64,000 bases of DNA. It comes from CAVTJL01 sp963735065. GTDB taxonomy: Bacteria; Pseudomonadota; Alphaproteobacteria; Geminicoccales; Geminicoccaceae. A program made the position numbers and the translations under genes. Shown one piece after another: positions 43,837 through 52,588 of this stretch. The stretch is taken from NCBI GenBank assembly GCA_963735065.1, contig CAVTJL010000001.1, positions 1,054,001-1,118,000 on the forward strand. The letters are read 5' to 3'. The first letter of the stretch is position 1. Each line of letters starts with the position of its first letter. A model generated the notes under the pieces. That model was not told the origin of the DNA and did no database searches. It saw nothing but the letters and a program-made list of their open reading frames with translations.

Positions 43837-44555
43837 GGGCAGGCACCGAGCCCGCGCTGCTCGAGGCACGAGGCGTGGCGCGCACCCTGCCGGGGCCACC
43901 GTCGGTGACCATCCTGACCGATATCGATCTGGTGCTTCGCAAGGGCGAGTTTGTTGCGGTCACGGGTCCCTCCGGCTCGGGCAAGTCGTCGCTCCTCTAC
44001 TTGCTGGGGCTGCTCGACCGGCCGAGCCGAGGCCACATCCTGGTGGAAGGCCGCGATACCGCGGGTCTCTCCCGCCAGGGGTTGGCCGAGCTGCGGCTCG
44101 CGCGGTTCGGCTTCGTCTTCCAGTTCCATTTTCTCCTGCCCGAGTTCACGACGATCGAGAACGTGCTGATCCCGATACGCAGGCACGGCCAGCTGACGCC
44201 TCCATTGATGCGCGCCCGCGCCATGGATCTGCTCGAGGAGCTCGGCCTAGCGGATGCCGCCGGGAAGTATCCGGATCAGCTCTCGGGCGGGATGCGTCAA
44301 CGGGCGGCGATCGCGCGCGCGCTTGCCAACGGCCCTTCGGTCGTGCTGGCCGACGAGCCGACTGGCAATCTCGACACTCGGAATGCCGCCACGGTGTTCG
44401 ACATCTTCGAGCGCCTGGCCGGCGAACAGGGGCGAACGGTGGTCGTCGTCACCCACGACAGCGAGCTTGCCGGGCGGACGCAACGGCGGATCCATTTGGT
44501 CGATGGACGGATTGTGAGCGACGCGACGGCCGAGCCGAGGCGTGGGCCCGGCTAG
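43833..44555 (+). CDS. ABC exporter ATPase (LolD/MacB-N type)
   Basis: 240-residue nucleotide-binding subunit. Walker A VTGPSGSGKSSLLYLLGLLD, Q-loop in FGFVFQFHFLLPEFTTIENV, signature LSGGMRQRAAIARAL, Walker B VVLADEPTGNLD and switch His in VVVVTHDSELA are all present. The FQFHFLLPEFTTIENV stretch is the LolD/MacB type. The GTG start overlaps the permease stop. Its stop codon overlaps the stop of the convergent hydrolase gene inside a CTAG. Confidence 0.92.
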   Translation: MRAGTEPALLEARGVARTLPGPPSVTILTDIDLVLRKGEFVAVTGPSGSGKSSLLYLLGLLDRPSRGHILVEGRDTAGLSRQGLAELRLARFGFVFQFHFLLPEFTTIENVLIPIRRHGQLTPPLMRARAMDLLEELGLADAAGKYPDQLSGGMRQRAAIARALANGPSVVLADEPTGNLDTRNAATVFDIFERLAGEQGRTVVVVTHDSELAGRTQRRIHLVDGRIVSDATAEPRRGPG

Positions 44556-45340
44556 CCGAGAAAGCCACGCAGGGCGTCGAGCGTCGCGTCCGGAGTCTCG
44601 ATCATCATCATGTGGCCCGCCCCCTCGATCGCGACGACGCTGGCGTCGGCGATCTTGCCTGCCAGCGCGCGCCCGGACCGTGCAGGCGTCATCCGGTCCT
44701 CCTCGCCCACGATGACGAGCGTCGGGCAGCGCACACGGCCGGCCGCTGCCTCGCCACCTTGATAGGCGGCGCAGGCGTGGAGGTCGCTCGCGAGCACGGC
44801 GGGGTTGCCGCGCAGCAGCAGGTTGCGGGCGGTGCCGAGAAGCCAGCCGCCGGGCATGGCGCTGCCACCCAGCCTGCCGCGCCGGCCGAAGCCCCAGTCG
44901 AGCATGAGATCCACGGCCTTGCGATCTCCCGCATCGGCGAGCGCCAGAAGATCCTTGTGGACGGGCATTGCCGCGGCAGCGCCGAGCAGACAGAGGTGGG
45001 AAACGCGATCGCCCCCGCGCGCGGCCGCCTCGAGCGCGATCAGGGCACCCAGCGAATGGCCTATCAGCACGACGGGCCCCTCGACGGCGCCTGCCGCGAC
45101 CTCGAGGATCCAGTCGGCCGCCTCCTCGACGCTGGCGAGCGGGGGCTGGGCGTGGGATCGGCCGTGGCCCGGAAGGTCGACGGCCATGGCGTTCCAGCCG
45201 TGAAAGGCGAGGTGCCGACCCTGGAGGGTCCAGACACTCTGGTCCATGCCGGCGCCGTGCAGGAGAAAAGCCGCCCGTGCGCCCCGCACGGCCGTGCGGC
45301 CATAGGTCGAGATGAAGATCGGGTCGGCCGGGATGGTCAT
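44552..45340 (-). CDS. Alpha/beta hydrolase
   Basis: 262 residues of the alpha/beta-hydrolase fold. Oxyanion segment FLLHGAGMDQSVWTLQGRHL, VDLPGHGRS, nucleophile elbow IGHSLGALIALEAA with Ser, Asp region VIVGEEDRMTPA and a His in IEGAGHMMMIE complete the triad. It is likely an esterase, lactonase or C-C hydrolase; substrate unknown. It lies 25 bases downstream of metY on the same strand, so they may be cotranscribed, but it is not obviously part of methionine synthesis. Confidence 0.87.
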   Translation of the reverse strand: MTIPADPIFISTYGRTAVRGARAAFLLHGAGMDQSVWTLQGRHLAFHGWNAMAVDLPGHGRSHAQPPLASVEEAADWILEVAAGAVEGPVVLIGHSLGALIALEAAARGGDRVSHLCLLGAAAAMPVHKDLLALADAGDRKAVDLMLDWGFGRRGRLGGSAMPGGWLLGTARNLLLRGNPAVLASDLHACAAYQGGEAAAGRVRCPTLVIVGEEDRMTPARSGRALAGKIADASVVAIEGAGHMMMIETPDATLDALRGFLG

Positions 45341-45365
45341 GCACCGCCTCGCCTGATCGTTGCGC

Positions 45366-46661
45366 TCAGCCTCGCTGCGAGGCGCGAAGCGCTCTCGCCA
45401 GATCCTCGATGATGTCGGCCGGATCCTCGAGCCCTACCGAGAGACGGATCATGTCGTCCCTGAGGCCAGCCGCCTGGAGCTGCTCCTCGCCGAGCTGCAG
45501 ATGCGTCGTCGAGGCGGGATGAATGACGAGCGTCTTGGCGTCGCCGACATTGGCGAGATGGGAGGCGAGGCGGCAGCCCTCGATGAAGCGGGCCCCGGCA
45601 GCGCGTCCACCCTCGACGCCGAAGCTGATGATCGATCCGGCCCCCTTGGGGAGGAGCCGCGCCGCCAGCGCGTGATCGGGGTGGCTCTCGAGGCTCGGAT
45701 GGCGGACATAGCTCACTGCCTCGTGGCCATCGAGGAAGGCCAGGACCTCGCGTGTGTTGCTGATGTGGCGCGCCATCCTGAGCGGCAGGGTCTCGATGCC
45801 TTGCAGGATGTAGAAGGCGTTCTGGGGGCTGAGGCAGGCGCCGAAGTCCCGCACGCCCTCGGTCCTGGCCCGGGCCGAGAAGGCGGCGGGCCCGAAGGTC
45901 TCGGCATAAGTGACGCCCAGATAGCCCTCATAGGGCTGGCTCAAGGTCGGGAACTTGCCGGACGCGAACCAGTCGAAATGGCCGGCGTCGACAACGACCC
46001 CGCCGATCGCTACGCCGTGGCCACCCAGCCACTTGGTGGCCGAGTGAAAGACGATATCGGCGCCATGCTCGATCGGGCGGCAGAGATAGGGCGTGGTGAA
46101 GGTGTTGTCGATCGCGAGCGGCACGCCGTGCTCGTGAGCGATCGCCGCAACCCGAGCAATGTCGAGCACCTCGAGGCCGGGATTGCCTACGACCTCGGCC
46201 AGGACAAGCCGTGTGTTGGGCTTGATCGCGGCGGCAAGCATGTCGGGCTCGCGCGGGTCGACGAAGCTGGTCTCGATGCCGAACCGCGGCAGCGTCAGGC
46301 GCAGGAGGTTGATGCTGCCGCCGTAGAGGTTGCGGGCGGCCACGATGTGCGAGCCGGCACCCATGAGGGTCGCGATCAAGAGGTGAAGCGCCGCCTGGCC
46401 GCTGGCCGTGGCGACAGCCGCAACGCCGCCCTCGAGGGCCGCCACGCGCTCCTCCAGCACGGCCACGGTAGGGTTCGAGATGCGGCTGTAGATGTGGCCG
46501 GCGCGCTCGAGATTGAAAAGGCTGGCCGCCTGGTCGGTGTCGCGGAAGACATAGGACGTGGTCTGATAGATCGGTACCGCGCGGGCGCCCGTGAGCGGGT
46601 CGACGACCTGCCCGGCATGGAGTGCCAGCGTGTCGAACTTCGGAAGCTTCGGATCGACCAT
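45366..46661 (-). CDS. metY: O-acetylhomoserine sulfhydrylase (aminocarboxypropyltransferase)
   Basis: 431-residue PLP enzyme of the Cys/Met metabolism family that makes homocysteine from O-acetylhomoserine and sulfide. The N-terminal FDTLALHAGQVVDPLTGARA and the segment SYVFRDTDQAASLFNLERAG are typical of MetY. PLP-binding Lys lies in FHSATKWLGGHG. Length fits MetY, slightly longer than cystathionine enzymes. A purine-rich GCAGGGG lies upstream of the ATG. A terminator-like hairpin sits about 73-113 bases upstream, between it and the tail-fibre cassette. Confidence 0.93.
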   Translation of the reverse strand: MVDPKLPKFDTLALHAGQVVDPLTGARAVPIYQTTSYVFRDTDQAASLFNLERAGHIYSRISNPTVAVLEERVAALEGGVAAVATASGQAALHLLIATLMGAGSHIVAARNLYGGSINLLRLTLPRFGIETSFVDPREPDMLAAAIKPNTRLVLAEVVGNPGLEVLDIARVAAIAHEHGVPLAIDNTFTTPYLCRPIEHGADIVFHSATKWLGGHGVAIGGVVVDAGHFDWFASGKFPTLSQPYEGYLGVTYAETFGPAAFSARARTEGVRDFGACLSPQNAFYILQGIETLPLRMARHISNTREVLAFLDGHEAVSYVRHPSLESHPDHALAARLLPKGAGSIISFGVEGGRAAGARFIEGCRLASHLANVGDAKTLVIHPASTTHLQLGEEQLQAAGLRDDMIRLSVGLEDPADIIEDLARALRASQRG

Positions 46662-46733
46662 CGGCGACGCACCCCTGCCGGCACTCCGGCTCGGACCCTA
46701 CCCCCACGAAGGTGCGCGGAGCAAGCGAGGCGG

Positions 46734-46774
46734 AAAAAGGCGCGGGGACGGCTGGCAGGATCCATCCCCGCGCC
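46734..46774 (-). terminator. Rho-independent terminator on the minus strand
   Basis: On the minus strand a perfect 10-base-pair GC-rich stem (positions 46774-46765 with 46748-46739) and a 16-base loop are followed by a run of five T residues. It lies 158 bases after the last gene of the tail-fibre cassette and 73 bases before metY, so it ends the cassette transcript or attenuates metY. I see no aptamer supporting a riboswitch. Confidence 0.75.
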
Positions 46775-46931
46775 CGAACGCCTCGGCCAGCGCTGATCGC
46801 TGCCGACCGGAAACGTTCAAGCCTGCCGGGTCTTCGTCCGGCCCAGGATGATGGCGGCAGATCGGACCGGGCGGACACACCGACAAGAATGCCCTGCTAG
46901 AGCACGGCGGCCGAGCCGACCTTGACCCAGA

Positions 46932-47099
46932 TCAACGTGCTGGCGAGTCCACGCTCAGCGCGCGGCCGACCCGCGCTACCACCGCCAGGCGTTCCTCGGC
47001 CGAGAGACCGAGCTGCCCGGCCACGAGGCCCAGCGCCGCGATGGCCAGGCGGAGGCCGGCCACCATCGCCGCCTCGCGAATTGTCATCATGAGAGCCAT
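46932..47099 (-). CDS. Small hypothetical protein of the tail-fibre-like cassette
   Basis: 55 residues, beginning MALMMTIREAAMVAGLRL and ending ARVGRALSVDSPAR. The first half is hydrophobic (possibly one membrane helix or an amphipathic helix), and the second is charged and helical. AAGGAG seven bases before the ATG is a strong ribosome binding site, which is the main reason to call it a gene. It follows the beta-helix gene by 45 bases on the same strand. No family is recognised. Confidence 0.6.
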   Translation of the reverse strand: MALMMTIREAAMVAGLRLAIAALGLVAGQLGLSAEERLAVVARVGRALSVDSPAR

Positions 47100-47144
47100 G
47101 TTGCAGCTCCTTGTCCGGGGTGATGACCTTCGGCGTCGCCTCAC

Positions 47145-49464
47145 TCAGTCCTCGACGTAGATCGAGTTGCCCTGATTCGTGTCGAGGCTGCTCGTCACGT
47201 GGACCGTGACGATCTTGTTGTTGTCGACGAGCGGGTAGGGGATTGGCTCCGTCCGGTGCCCTTAGCGTGAGGCCGCTGCCGGCGACGATGTTGACGTTGC
47301 CCGCGGACGCCTTCATCAGGCGCACGGTGGCCGCGGCCAGCCCGGTCGGCACGAAGCCGGTGGCGAAGGCGACATAGGTGTCGATAGTGTTGCTCACGCG
47401 GATCAGCTTGCCGACATGGGCGCTCGAGACGAGGTAGGGGTTGGCCGGATCCGTGCTGGCCGTGGTCCAGTGGACCGCTTCCTCGTAGGTCGTCTCGCCG
47501 TCCGGCAGGACGTCCGCGTAGACCTCGATCTTGCTCGTTGCCTGATCATAGCGAAGCACGACCATGACGAGCTGGTACTGCCGCGCGATCGTGTTCTTGC
47601 CGCCCGGCAGGTTGAGGACGACGCCCGAATCGCCCGCCGCCAGCAGCACGCGGCCCGTGCCCTGGCGGACGAGCCAGAGCACGGCGTCGGGGTCGCCTGG
47701 CTGGAAGAGGGGCTGCGGCCCTTGCCCGATGTCGTAGGTCGAGGCGATGGTGACTGTTCGATCGGCGCTGTTGTTGACCCGGTGGACCAGGCCGAAGTCG
47801 AGCGGAGAGAGAGAGAAGTCGTTATTTCGCTCCTTGTCCGCGAAGCGACCAAGCGGCGTCACTCCCGGCAGCCAGCCACCGGCGAGGCGGGTGTACCAGC
47901 CGGCACCGATCCAGGGCGAGCCGACCGGCAAGGGCGCGCTGCTCTCGCAGTAAATGACCTCGCCGTTGCGGGGCTGCGGTGGCTCGGCCGCACGCGGCGT
48001 CAGGTAGAGTGGATCTGCGACCTCGACGCGGTGGAGGCCGCCGCTCGTATGATCCTCGCCATTGCCGATCGCGAGCCGGCTCTCGTTGCCTTCGGAATAG
48101 CCGCGCGGTCGATAGACGCGCGTGACGTTGAAGCTGGTGACGTCGATGCCGAGAGCTTGACGGGCCTGCGCTTTCTTGGGGTGGCCGTCGAAGAGCGTGC
48201 CTGTTTCTGGGAAGTCCCCGGTGACCACGAGCTGGCCGACATCGGGGGAGCGCAGCTGCACGCCGAGCTGGCCCTGGCTCGGCTCCGGGATCCAGACGCC
48301 TGCCGGCAACAGGGTGTCGCCGAGCCCGGCGCGCACGGAGGTATCGCCGGAGTCGGTTCCCACCTTGATGGGAAAAACCTGGGTCGAGCCAAGGAACGTC
48401 CGTCGCATCGCCGAGCCGCCAAGGCCCGGCTGATCGTTGCTGTCACGGAACGGGGTCGTGCAGTTGAGGGCGTGACAGCCGAGATAGGAGACGAGGGAAA
48501 CGGCGCCGCTGTTCCCGCCCGGAGCCGTGCCGATCTCCTCGAACGCGGTCTCGACCACCTCCACATCGACCTGCTCGAGCAGGCAGCGCCTCGCCTGGCT
48601 CAGCGAGATGCCGATCGTCCCCGGGAAGGGGGCGCCGCTCGCCTGCGGCGCATTCACCTGGACGCGGCTCAAGATCAGGTTGTTGACGAGGCTCTGCGCG
48701 GAGCCCGTGTGCTCGACCTTCACGCCATAAAGATTCGCGGCGGCGAGCTTGATGCTCACCTCCTCGATGGTGCTGTCGCCATAGTTGACGCCGGCGCTCA
48801 CGCCGACCCAACGGATGCCGCTCGCGAGCAGAGTCTCGGCGCCGCCGCCATAGCCGGCGGAGAGATCGCGGAGCCCGCACTCGTTGGCATCGACCATCTC
48901 GAGGCACCAGCCGTCGGGGGCGCCACCCGAGAAGCGCAGGCGCGTAGCGAAGAAGCCGTGACCCTCGACCCGTACACCGCCGCTCGTCATGTGGATCGAG
49001 AGATCGGCGAGCGATGCGCGGTTCCAGTCCGCGGTGCCGCTCGGGTCCACGGTGTAGGCGTCGGCATTGCGATGGAAGGTGAAGGCGTGTGCCGCCTCGG
49101 CGGTGATCAGCGTGGCGTCGCGCCCCGCGCCGACGAGCCGCCGGCGGGGCTTGATGTGGATCTCGGTGGCAAGGCGGAAGGTGCCGGCAGGCACGAGGAT
49201 GGCCGCATGAGCGTCGAGCGCCGCCTGGAAGGCAGGCGCATCGTCGGTGGCCCCATCACCTATCGCGCCATAGTCCTTGACCGAGACGCTGTCATCGAGC
49301 CGCTCCCCGATCCGACGCGCGATGCCGCTGTCCGCCCGCTGGTAGGGAAGGGACGCCAGCGACGCCCTTCGAGCGAGGTGCGCCTCCGTCGTGGAGACGA
49401 GGATGAGATCGTCCGACGCGAGCGGGCCGGCATCGGGGAGCTCGTGGAGCTGCTTATTGGCCAT
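47145..49464 (-). CDS. Phage-tail-fibre/pectate-lyase-like beta-helix protein, one-base frameshift near 47239
   Basis: 772 residues if one base of the gggg run at 47238-47241 is removed; the end then reads YPLVDNNKIVTVHVTSSLD and finishes at 47145. The N-terminal ANKQLHELPDAGPLASDDLI is the typical start of phage tail-fibre/structural proteins. VSVKDYGAIGDGATDDAPAF and ILVPAGTFRL mark a Pectate_lyase_3 parallel beta-helix at about 55-330. Several beta-rich tail repeats follow. It resembles tail spikes that bind or depolymerise polysaccharides. Without the repair the frame runs on to 46897 through unrelated sequence. It lies in a four-gene cassette without other phage genes. Confidence 0.78.
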
Positions 49465-49621
49465 GATCGGTTTCCACGACGAGTTGATCGCCGGCCTCCG
49501 TTGCGAGGATTTCGTCCCTGTCAGTCATCAGGTAGACGACCTGCGGCGGCTGGGGAGCGCTGGCGCCTTCCGCCGCTGCTTCCTCTGGCCCGATGTGCGC
49601 GAGGCCGAGCTTGAGCTTCAT
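49454..49621 (-). CDS. Small hypothetical protein overlapping the tail-fibre-like gene
   Basis: 55 residues (MKLKLGLAHIGPEEAAAEGA at the start, VVYLMTDRDEILATEAGDQL further on). The proline-rich middle and acidic end are not like any family I know. It begins 12 bases after the 108-residue gene and its stop overlaps the start of the beta-helix gene by 11 bases, consistent with a compact phage-style operon. It has no clear ribosome binding site; coupling could replace it. Real but unproven. Confidence 0.5.
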   Translation of the reverse strand: MKLKLGLAHIGPEEAAAEGASAPQPPQVVYLMTDRDEILATEAGDQLVVETDHGQ

Positions 49622-49633
49622 GGGTTGTGGCCG

Positions 49634-49960
49634 TCAGACGCGCTGGATGATGTGCGCGGTGCAGGGGTCCTGCTCGGCTATGAGCGCGATGTGTCGCTCG
49701 CCTGGCCTGAGGGGGATGTCGAGATAGATGCCGGGCTGGAGGAAGGGGCTCGTGGCGGCATCGGCGGTGACGGTGGCATCGCCGATCTCGAAGCGGCAGG
49801 GGCCGGTGGCGATGAGCGAGACGACCTCGATGTCGGCCGGGATCGGGGTGGCGTTGCGGGTCGAGGTCGCGCTCACGGCAAGGCTCTGCGTGCCGCGATA
49901 GTCGAAGCCCAGGATGGCGATGGGGTGGCCGTTGTCGTCGAGGGGCAAAAGGAGGCTCAT
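49634..49960 (-). CDS. Hypothetical phage-like structural protein
   Basis: 108 residues starting MSLLLPLDDNGHPIAILGFD and ending HIALIAEQDPCTAHIIQRV. It is predicted all-beta, with a repeat-like TSTRNATPIPADIEVVSLIA segment and a Gly/Pro-rich core. It lies at the head of the cassette that contains the tail-fibre-like protein. Such short beta proteins often sit next to tail or head genes, but I cannot name the family. The start at 49960 is preferred over upstream in-frame codons; no consensus ribosome site is visible. Confidence 0.55.
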   Translation of the reverse strand: MSLLLPLDDNGHPIAILGFDYRGTQSLAVSATSTRNATPIPADIEVVSLIATGPCRFEIGDATVTADAATSPFLQPGIYLDIPLRPGERHIALIAEQDPCTAHIIQRV

Positions 49961-50130
49961 CGGGAGGGCTCCGGTGGGGTGTCTCCGTTGGAGGACCTTC
50001 CTCCGAAGAGATCGTTGAGTGAAGGAATATCTTCTTTCTGTTCGGCTGTCAATCCCTACACCAGCCCCCAGTTCTCCCCTGCACCCGACCGCCCGATCTG
50101 CCATAGTGGGCGTTGAGGGAAACGCGGCGG

Positions 50131-51345
50131 ATGACGATGCGCGCAGGCAGCCGGCTGCTCATCTACAGCCACGACAGCTTCGGCCTCGGCCATCTGCGCC
50201 GCTGCCGCGCCATCGCGCACGACCTCGTCAGCCGCTTCCGCGAGCTCTCCGTCCTCATCCTCTCGGGCTCGCCCATCATCGGCTCCTTCGACTTCAAGGC
50301 CCGCGTCGACTTCGTCCGCGTGCCAGGCGTCATCAAGCTCAGGAACGGCGAGTACACCTCCCTCAAGCTGCACATCGACATCGACCAGACCATCGCCATC
50401 CGCAGCTCGATCATCCAGCACACCGCCGAGGTCTTCGCCCCCGACCTCTTCCTCGTCGACAAGGAGCCCCTGGGCCTGCACGGCGAGGTCCTGGCGACGC
50501 TCGAGCTCCTGCGCGCCAGAGGCACGCGCTGTGTGCTGGGCCTCAGGGACGTCGTCGACGATCCGGTCGTGCTGGTCGAGGAATGGCAGCGCAAGGGCGT
50601 CTTTCCCGCCCTCGATGCCCTCTACGACGAGATCTGGGTCTACGGCCTGCCCGAGATCTTCGATCCCGTCACCGAGATCCCCGGCCTCGAGCAGCTCGCG
50701 CAGAAGATGCACTTCACCGGCTATCTGAGGCGCGAGGTGCCGGACGCGCCGGGCCCGGTGCCCGACCACCGCGTGCCGGACGAGCCCTTCATCCTCGTCA
50801 CCACCGGCGGCGGCGGCGACGGGGCCGACCTCATCGAGTGGGTCATCGCCGCCTACGAGGCCGACCCCGAGCTGCCTCACCCGGCCTTGATCCTCTTCGG
50901 CCCCTTCCTGCCGCCCGAGCAGCGCCAGGCCTTCCTCGAGCGCGTCGAGCGCGACCCCCGCCTCAGCGCCGTCACCTTCGAGGCCCACATCGAGACCCTC
51001 TACGAGCGCGCCTTGGGCGTCGTCGCGATGGGCGGCTACAACACCTTTTGCGAGATCCTCTCCTTCGGCAAGCCGGCCCTCATCCTGCCCCGCAGCCAGC
51101 CCCGCCTCGAGCAGCAGCTGCGCGCCGAGCGCGCCCAGAAGCTGGGCCTTCTCCGCGTCCTCTCCGAGGAAGGCGGCCGCGACCCCGCCCGCATGGCCTA
51201 CCTCCTGCGCGCCCTCCCCCACCTCCCCATCGCCCCCGAGGCCACACGAGCCCGCATGCTCCAGGGCCTCGATGCCATCGCCCAACTCGCCCAGCCAACC
51301 CTCGCGCCAACACACGCCAAGCCCAAACGATCAAGAAGAGCGTGA
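50131..51345 (+). CDS. GHLRR-type GT-B glycosyltransferase
   Basis: 404 residues, MurG-like GT-B fold. The N-terminal SHDSFGLGHLRRCRAIAHDL carries the GHLRR acceptor loop, and the donor half has VTTGGGGDGADLIEW and the nucleotide-sugar loop GVVAMGGYNTFCEILSFGKP, where the Asn/Thr and Glu contact the nucleotide sugar. The protein starts with MTMRAGSRLL after a purine-rich stretch. It is the first gene of a tightly packed operon of glycan genes and is a paralogue of the gene at 54346, which shares GHLRR and AGYNT motifs. Sugar and acceptor are unknown. Confidence 0.85.
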   Translation: MTMRAGSRLLIYSHDSFGLGHLRRCRAIAHDLVSRFRELSVLILSGSPIIGSFDFKARVDFVRVPGVIKLRNGEYTSLKLHIDIDQTIAIRSSIIQHTAEVFAPDLFLVDKEPLGLHGEVLATLELLRARGTRCVLGLRDVVDDPVVLVEEWQRKGVFPALDALYDEIWVYGLPEIFDPVTEIPGLEQLAQKMHFTGYLRREVPDAPGPVPDHRVPDEPFILVTTGGGGDGADLIEWVIAAYEADPELPHPALILFGPFLPPEQRQAFLERVERDPRLSAVTFEAHIETLYERALGVVAMGGYNTFCEILSFGKPALILPRSQPRLEQQLRAERAQKLGLLRVLSEEGGRDPARMAYLLRALPHLPIAPEATRARMLQGLDAIAQLAQPTLAPTHAKPKRSRRA

Positions 51346-51346
51346 G

Positions 51347-52588
51347 ATGCAGGCCAAGGTGGCGATCCTCGTCAAAGGCTATCCGAGGCTGTCGGAGACC
51401 TTCATCGCCCGCGAGATGCTGGCCCTGCAGCAGCGCGGGCTGCGGTTCGTCATCGTCTCGCTTCGCCAGCCCTACGACACCAAGGTCCACGACCTCCACC
51501 GGCGTATCCACGCGGACGTTCTCTATCTTCCGGAATACGTCAAGGACGCGCCGAGCCGGGTCGGCCGCTCCTTGCTACGTGCCGTCCGCCTGCCCGGATT
51601 CGGCCGCGCGCTCGGCCTCTGGCTCCGCGACCTCTGTCGCGACCCTACCCCGAATCGAGCACGGCGGCTCGCGCAGGCCGCCGTGCTCGCGGCCGAGCTG
51701 CCGGCCGGCGTCGCGCACATCCACGCGCATTATCTCCACACCCCCGCCTCGACGGCGCGCTACGCTGCGGCGATGCTCGGTTTGCCGTTCAGCCTTTCCG
51801 CCCATGCCAAGGACATCTGGACCACGCCGGCCTGGGAGAAGCAGGAGAAGCTCCGTGCCGCGAGCTGGACCGTGACCTGCACGCGGGCCAACCGCGACCA
51901 TCTGGCGGCACTGGCGCCGGAGGCCGACATCGAGCTGCTCTATCATGGGATAGATGCCGACCGCTTTCATTCGAGCCGGCTTTTGCGGCGGAATGACGGG
52001 ACCGATGCAGCCGCGCCCGTCGAGATCCTCTCGATCGCCCGCTGCGTGCCGAAGAAGGGCTTGGACACCCTTCTGGCAGCGTTGGCGCTGCTGCCGTCCG
52101 AATTGAGCTGGCGCTACACGCATGTCGGAGGTGGCGAGCTTCGTGGCGAGCTGGAGAGGCAGGCCGAGGCTCTGGGTCTGGGCGCGCGCGTGCGCTGGGC
52201 GGGCAGCATGGATCAGGACGAAGTGATCGCCCTGCTGGACCGAGGCGACATCTTCTGCCTGCCGGCCCGCATAGCGCCCGATGGGGATCGCGACGGGCTG
52301 CCGAACGTGCTCCTCGAGGCGATGAGCATGGAGCTGGCCGTCGTCACGACGCCCGTCTCGGCCATCACCGAGGCGGTGAGCGATGGTCTCACGGGCGTTC
52401 TGGTGCCATCGGACGACGCGCCCGCCTTGGCCAAGGCGCTGGACGCTCTGATCCGCGATCCCGAGCGTCGGCGACGGCTGGGTCTTGCTGCCCGTGCCAG
52501 CGTCCTCGAGCGGTTCGCCTCCGATGCCGGTATCGACCGCCTCGCTCGTCGCCTCGGGCTGCCAGGGGCGTTGCCCCGAGCCGCCTGA
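51347..52588 (+). CDS. Glycosyltransferase family 4
   Basis: 413 residues of GT-B fold. The N-terminal domain opens AILVKGYPRLSETFIAREML, a typical start for colanic-acid-type transferases (SETF). A middle AHYLHTPASTARYAA follows, then the donor domain with ILSIARCVPKKGLDTLLAAL and the GT4 E-x7-E region in PNVLLEAMSMELAVVTTPV. It probably adds a hexose to a growing glycan. The stop of the previous gene and this ATG are 1 base apart, and the next gene's ATG overlaps its stop by one base, so it is clearly part of the operon. Confidence 0.9.
   Translation: MQAKVAILVKGYPRLSETFIAREMLALQQRGLRFVIVSLRQPYDTKVHDLHRRIHADVLYLPEYVKDAPSRVGRSLLRAVRLPGFGRALGLWLRDLCRDPTPNRARRLAQAAVLAAELPAGVAHIHAHYLHTPASTARYAAAMLGLPFSLSAHAKDIWTTPAWEKQEKLRAASWTVTCTRANRDHLAALAPEADIELLYHGIDADRFHSSRLLRRNDGTDAAAPVEILSIARCVPKKGLDTLLAALALLPSELSWRYTHVGGGELRGELERQAEALGLGARVRWAGSMDQDEVIALLDRGDIFCLPARIAPDGDRDGLPNVLLEAMSMELAVVTTPVSAITEAVSDGLTGVLVPSDDAPALAKALDALIRDPERRRRLGLAARASVLERFASDAGIDRLARRLGLPGALPRAA

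Noticed and set aside
46662..46931. SAM-II type riboswitch upstream of metY
   Set aside because: The region has a terminator-like hairpin but none of the conserved SAM-II or SAH motifs I could look for by eye. A covariance-model search would decide.
47416..49614. A 732-residue plus-strand open frame over the beta-helix gene
   Set aside because: The minus strand encodes a recognisable tail-fibre/pectate-lyase-like protein. The plus frame has Arg/Ala/Asp-biased composition and no domain.
46897..49960. A complete prophage around the tail-fibre-like protein
   Set aside because: The neighbours on both sides are metY and a glycosyltransferase operon. No capsid, portal, terminase, lysis or integrase genes are present.
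50019..51875. A long plus-strand frame overlapping the first glycosyltransferase gene
   Set aside because: It is rich in Arg/Pro/Ala, has no domain, and is out of frame with the clear GHLRR transferase and the GT4 gene.
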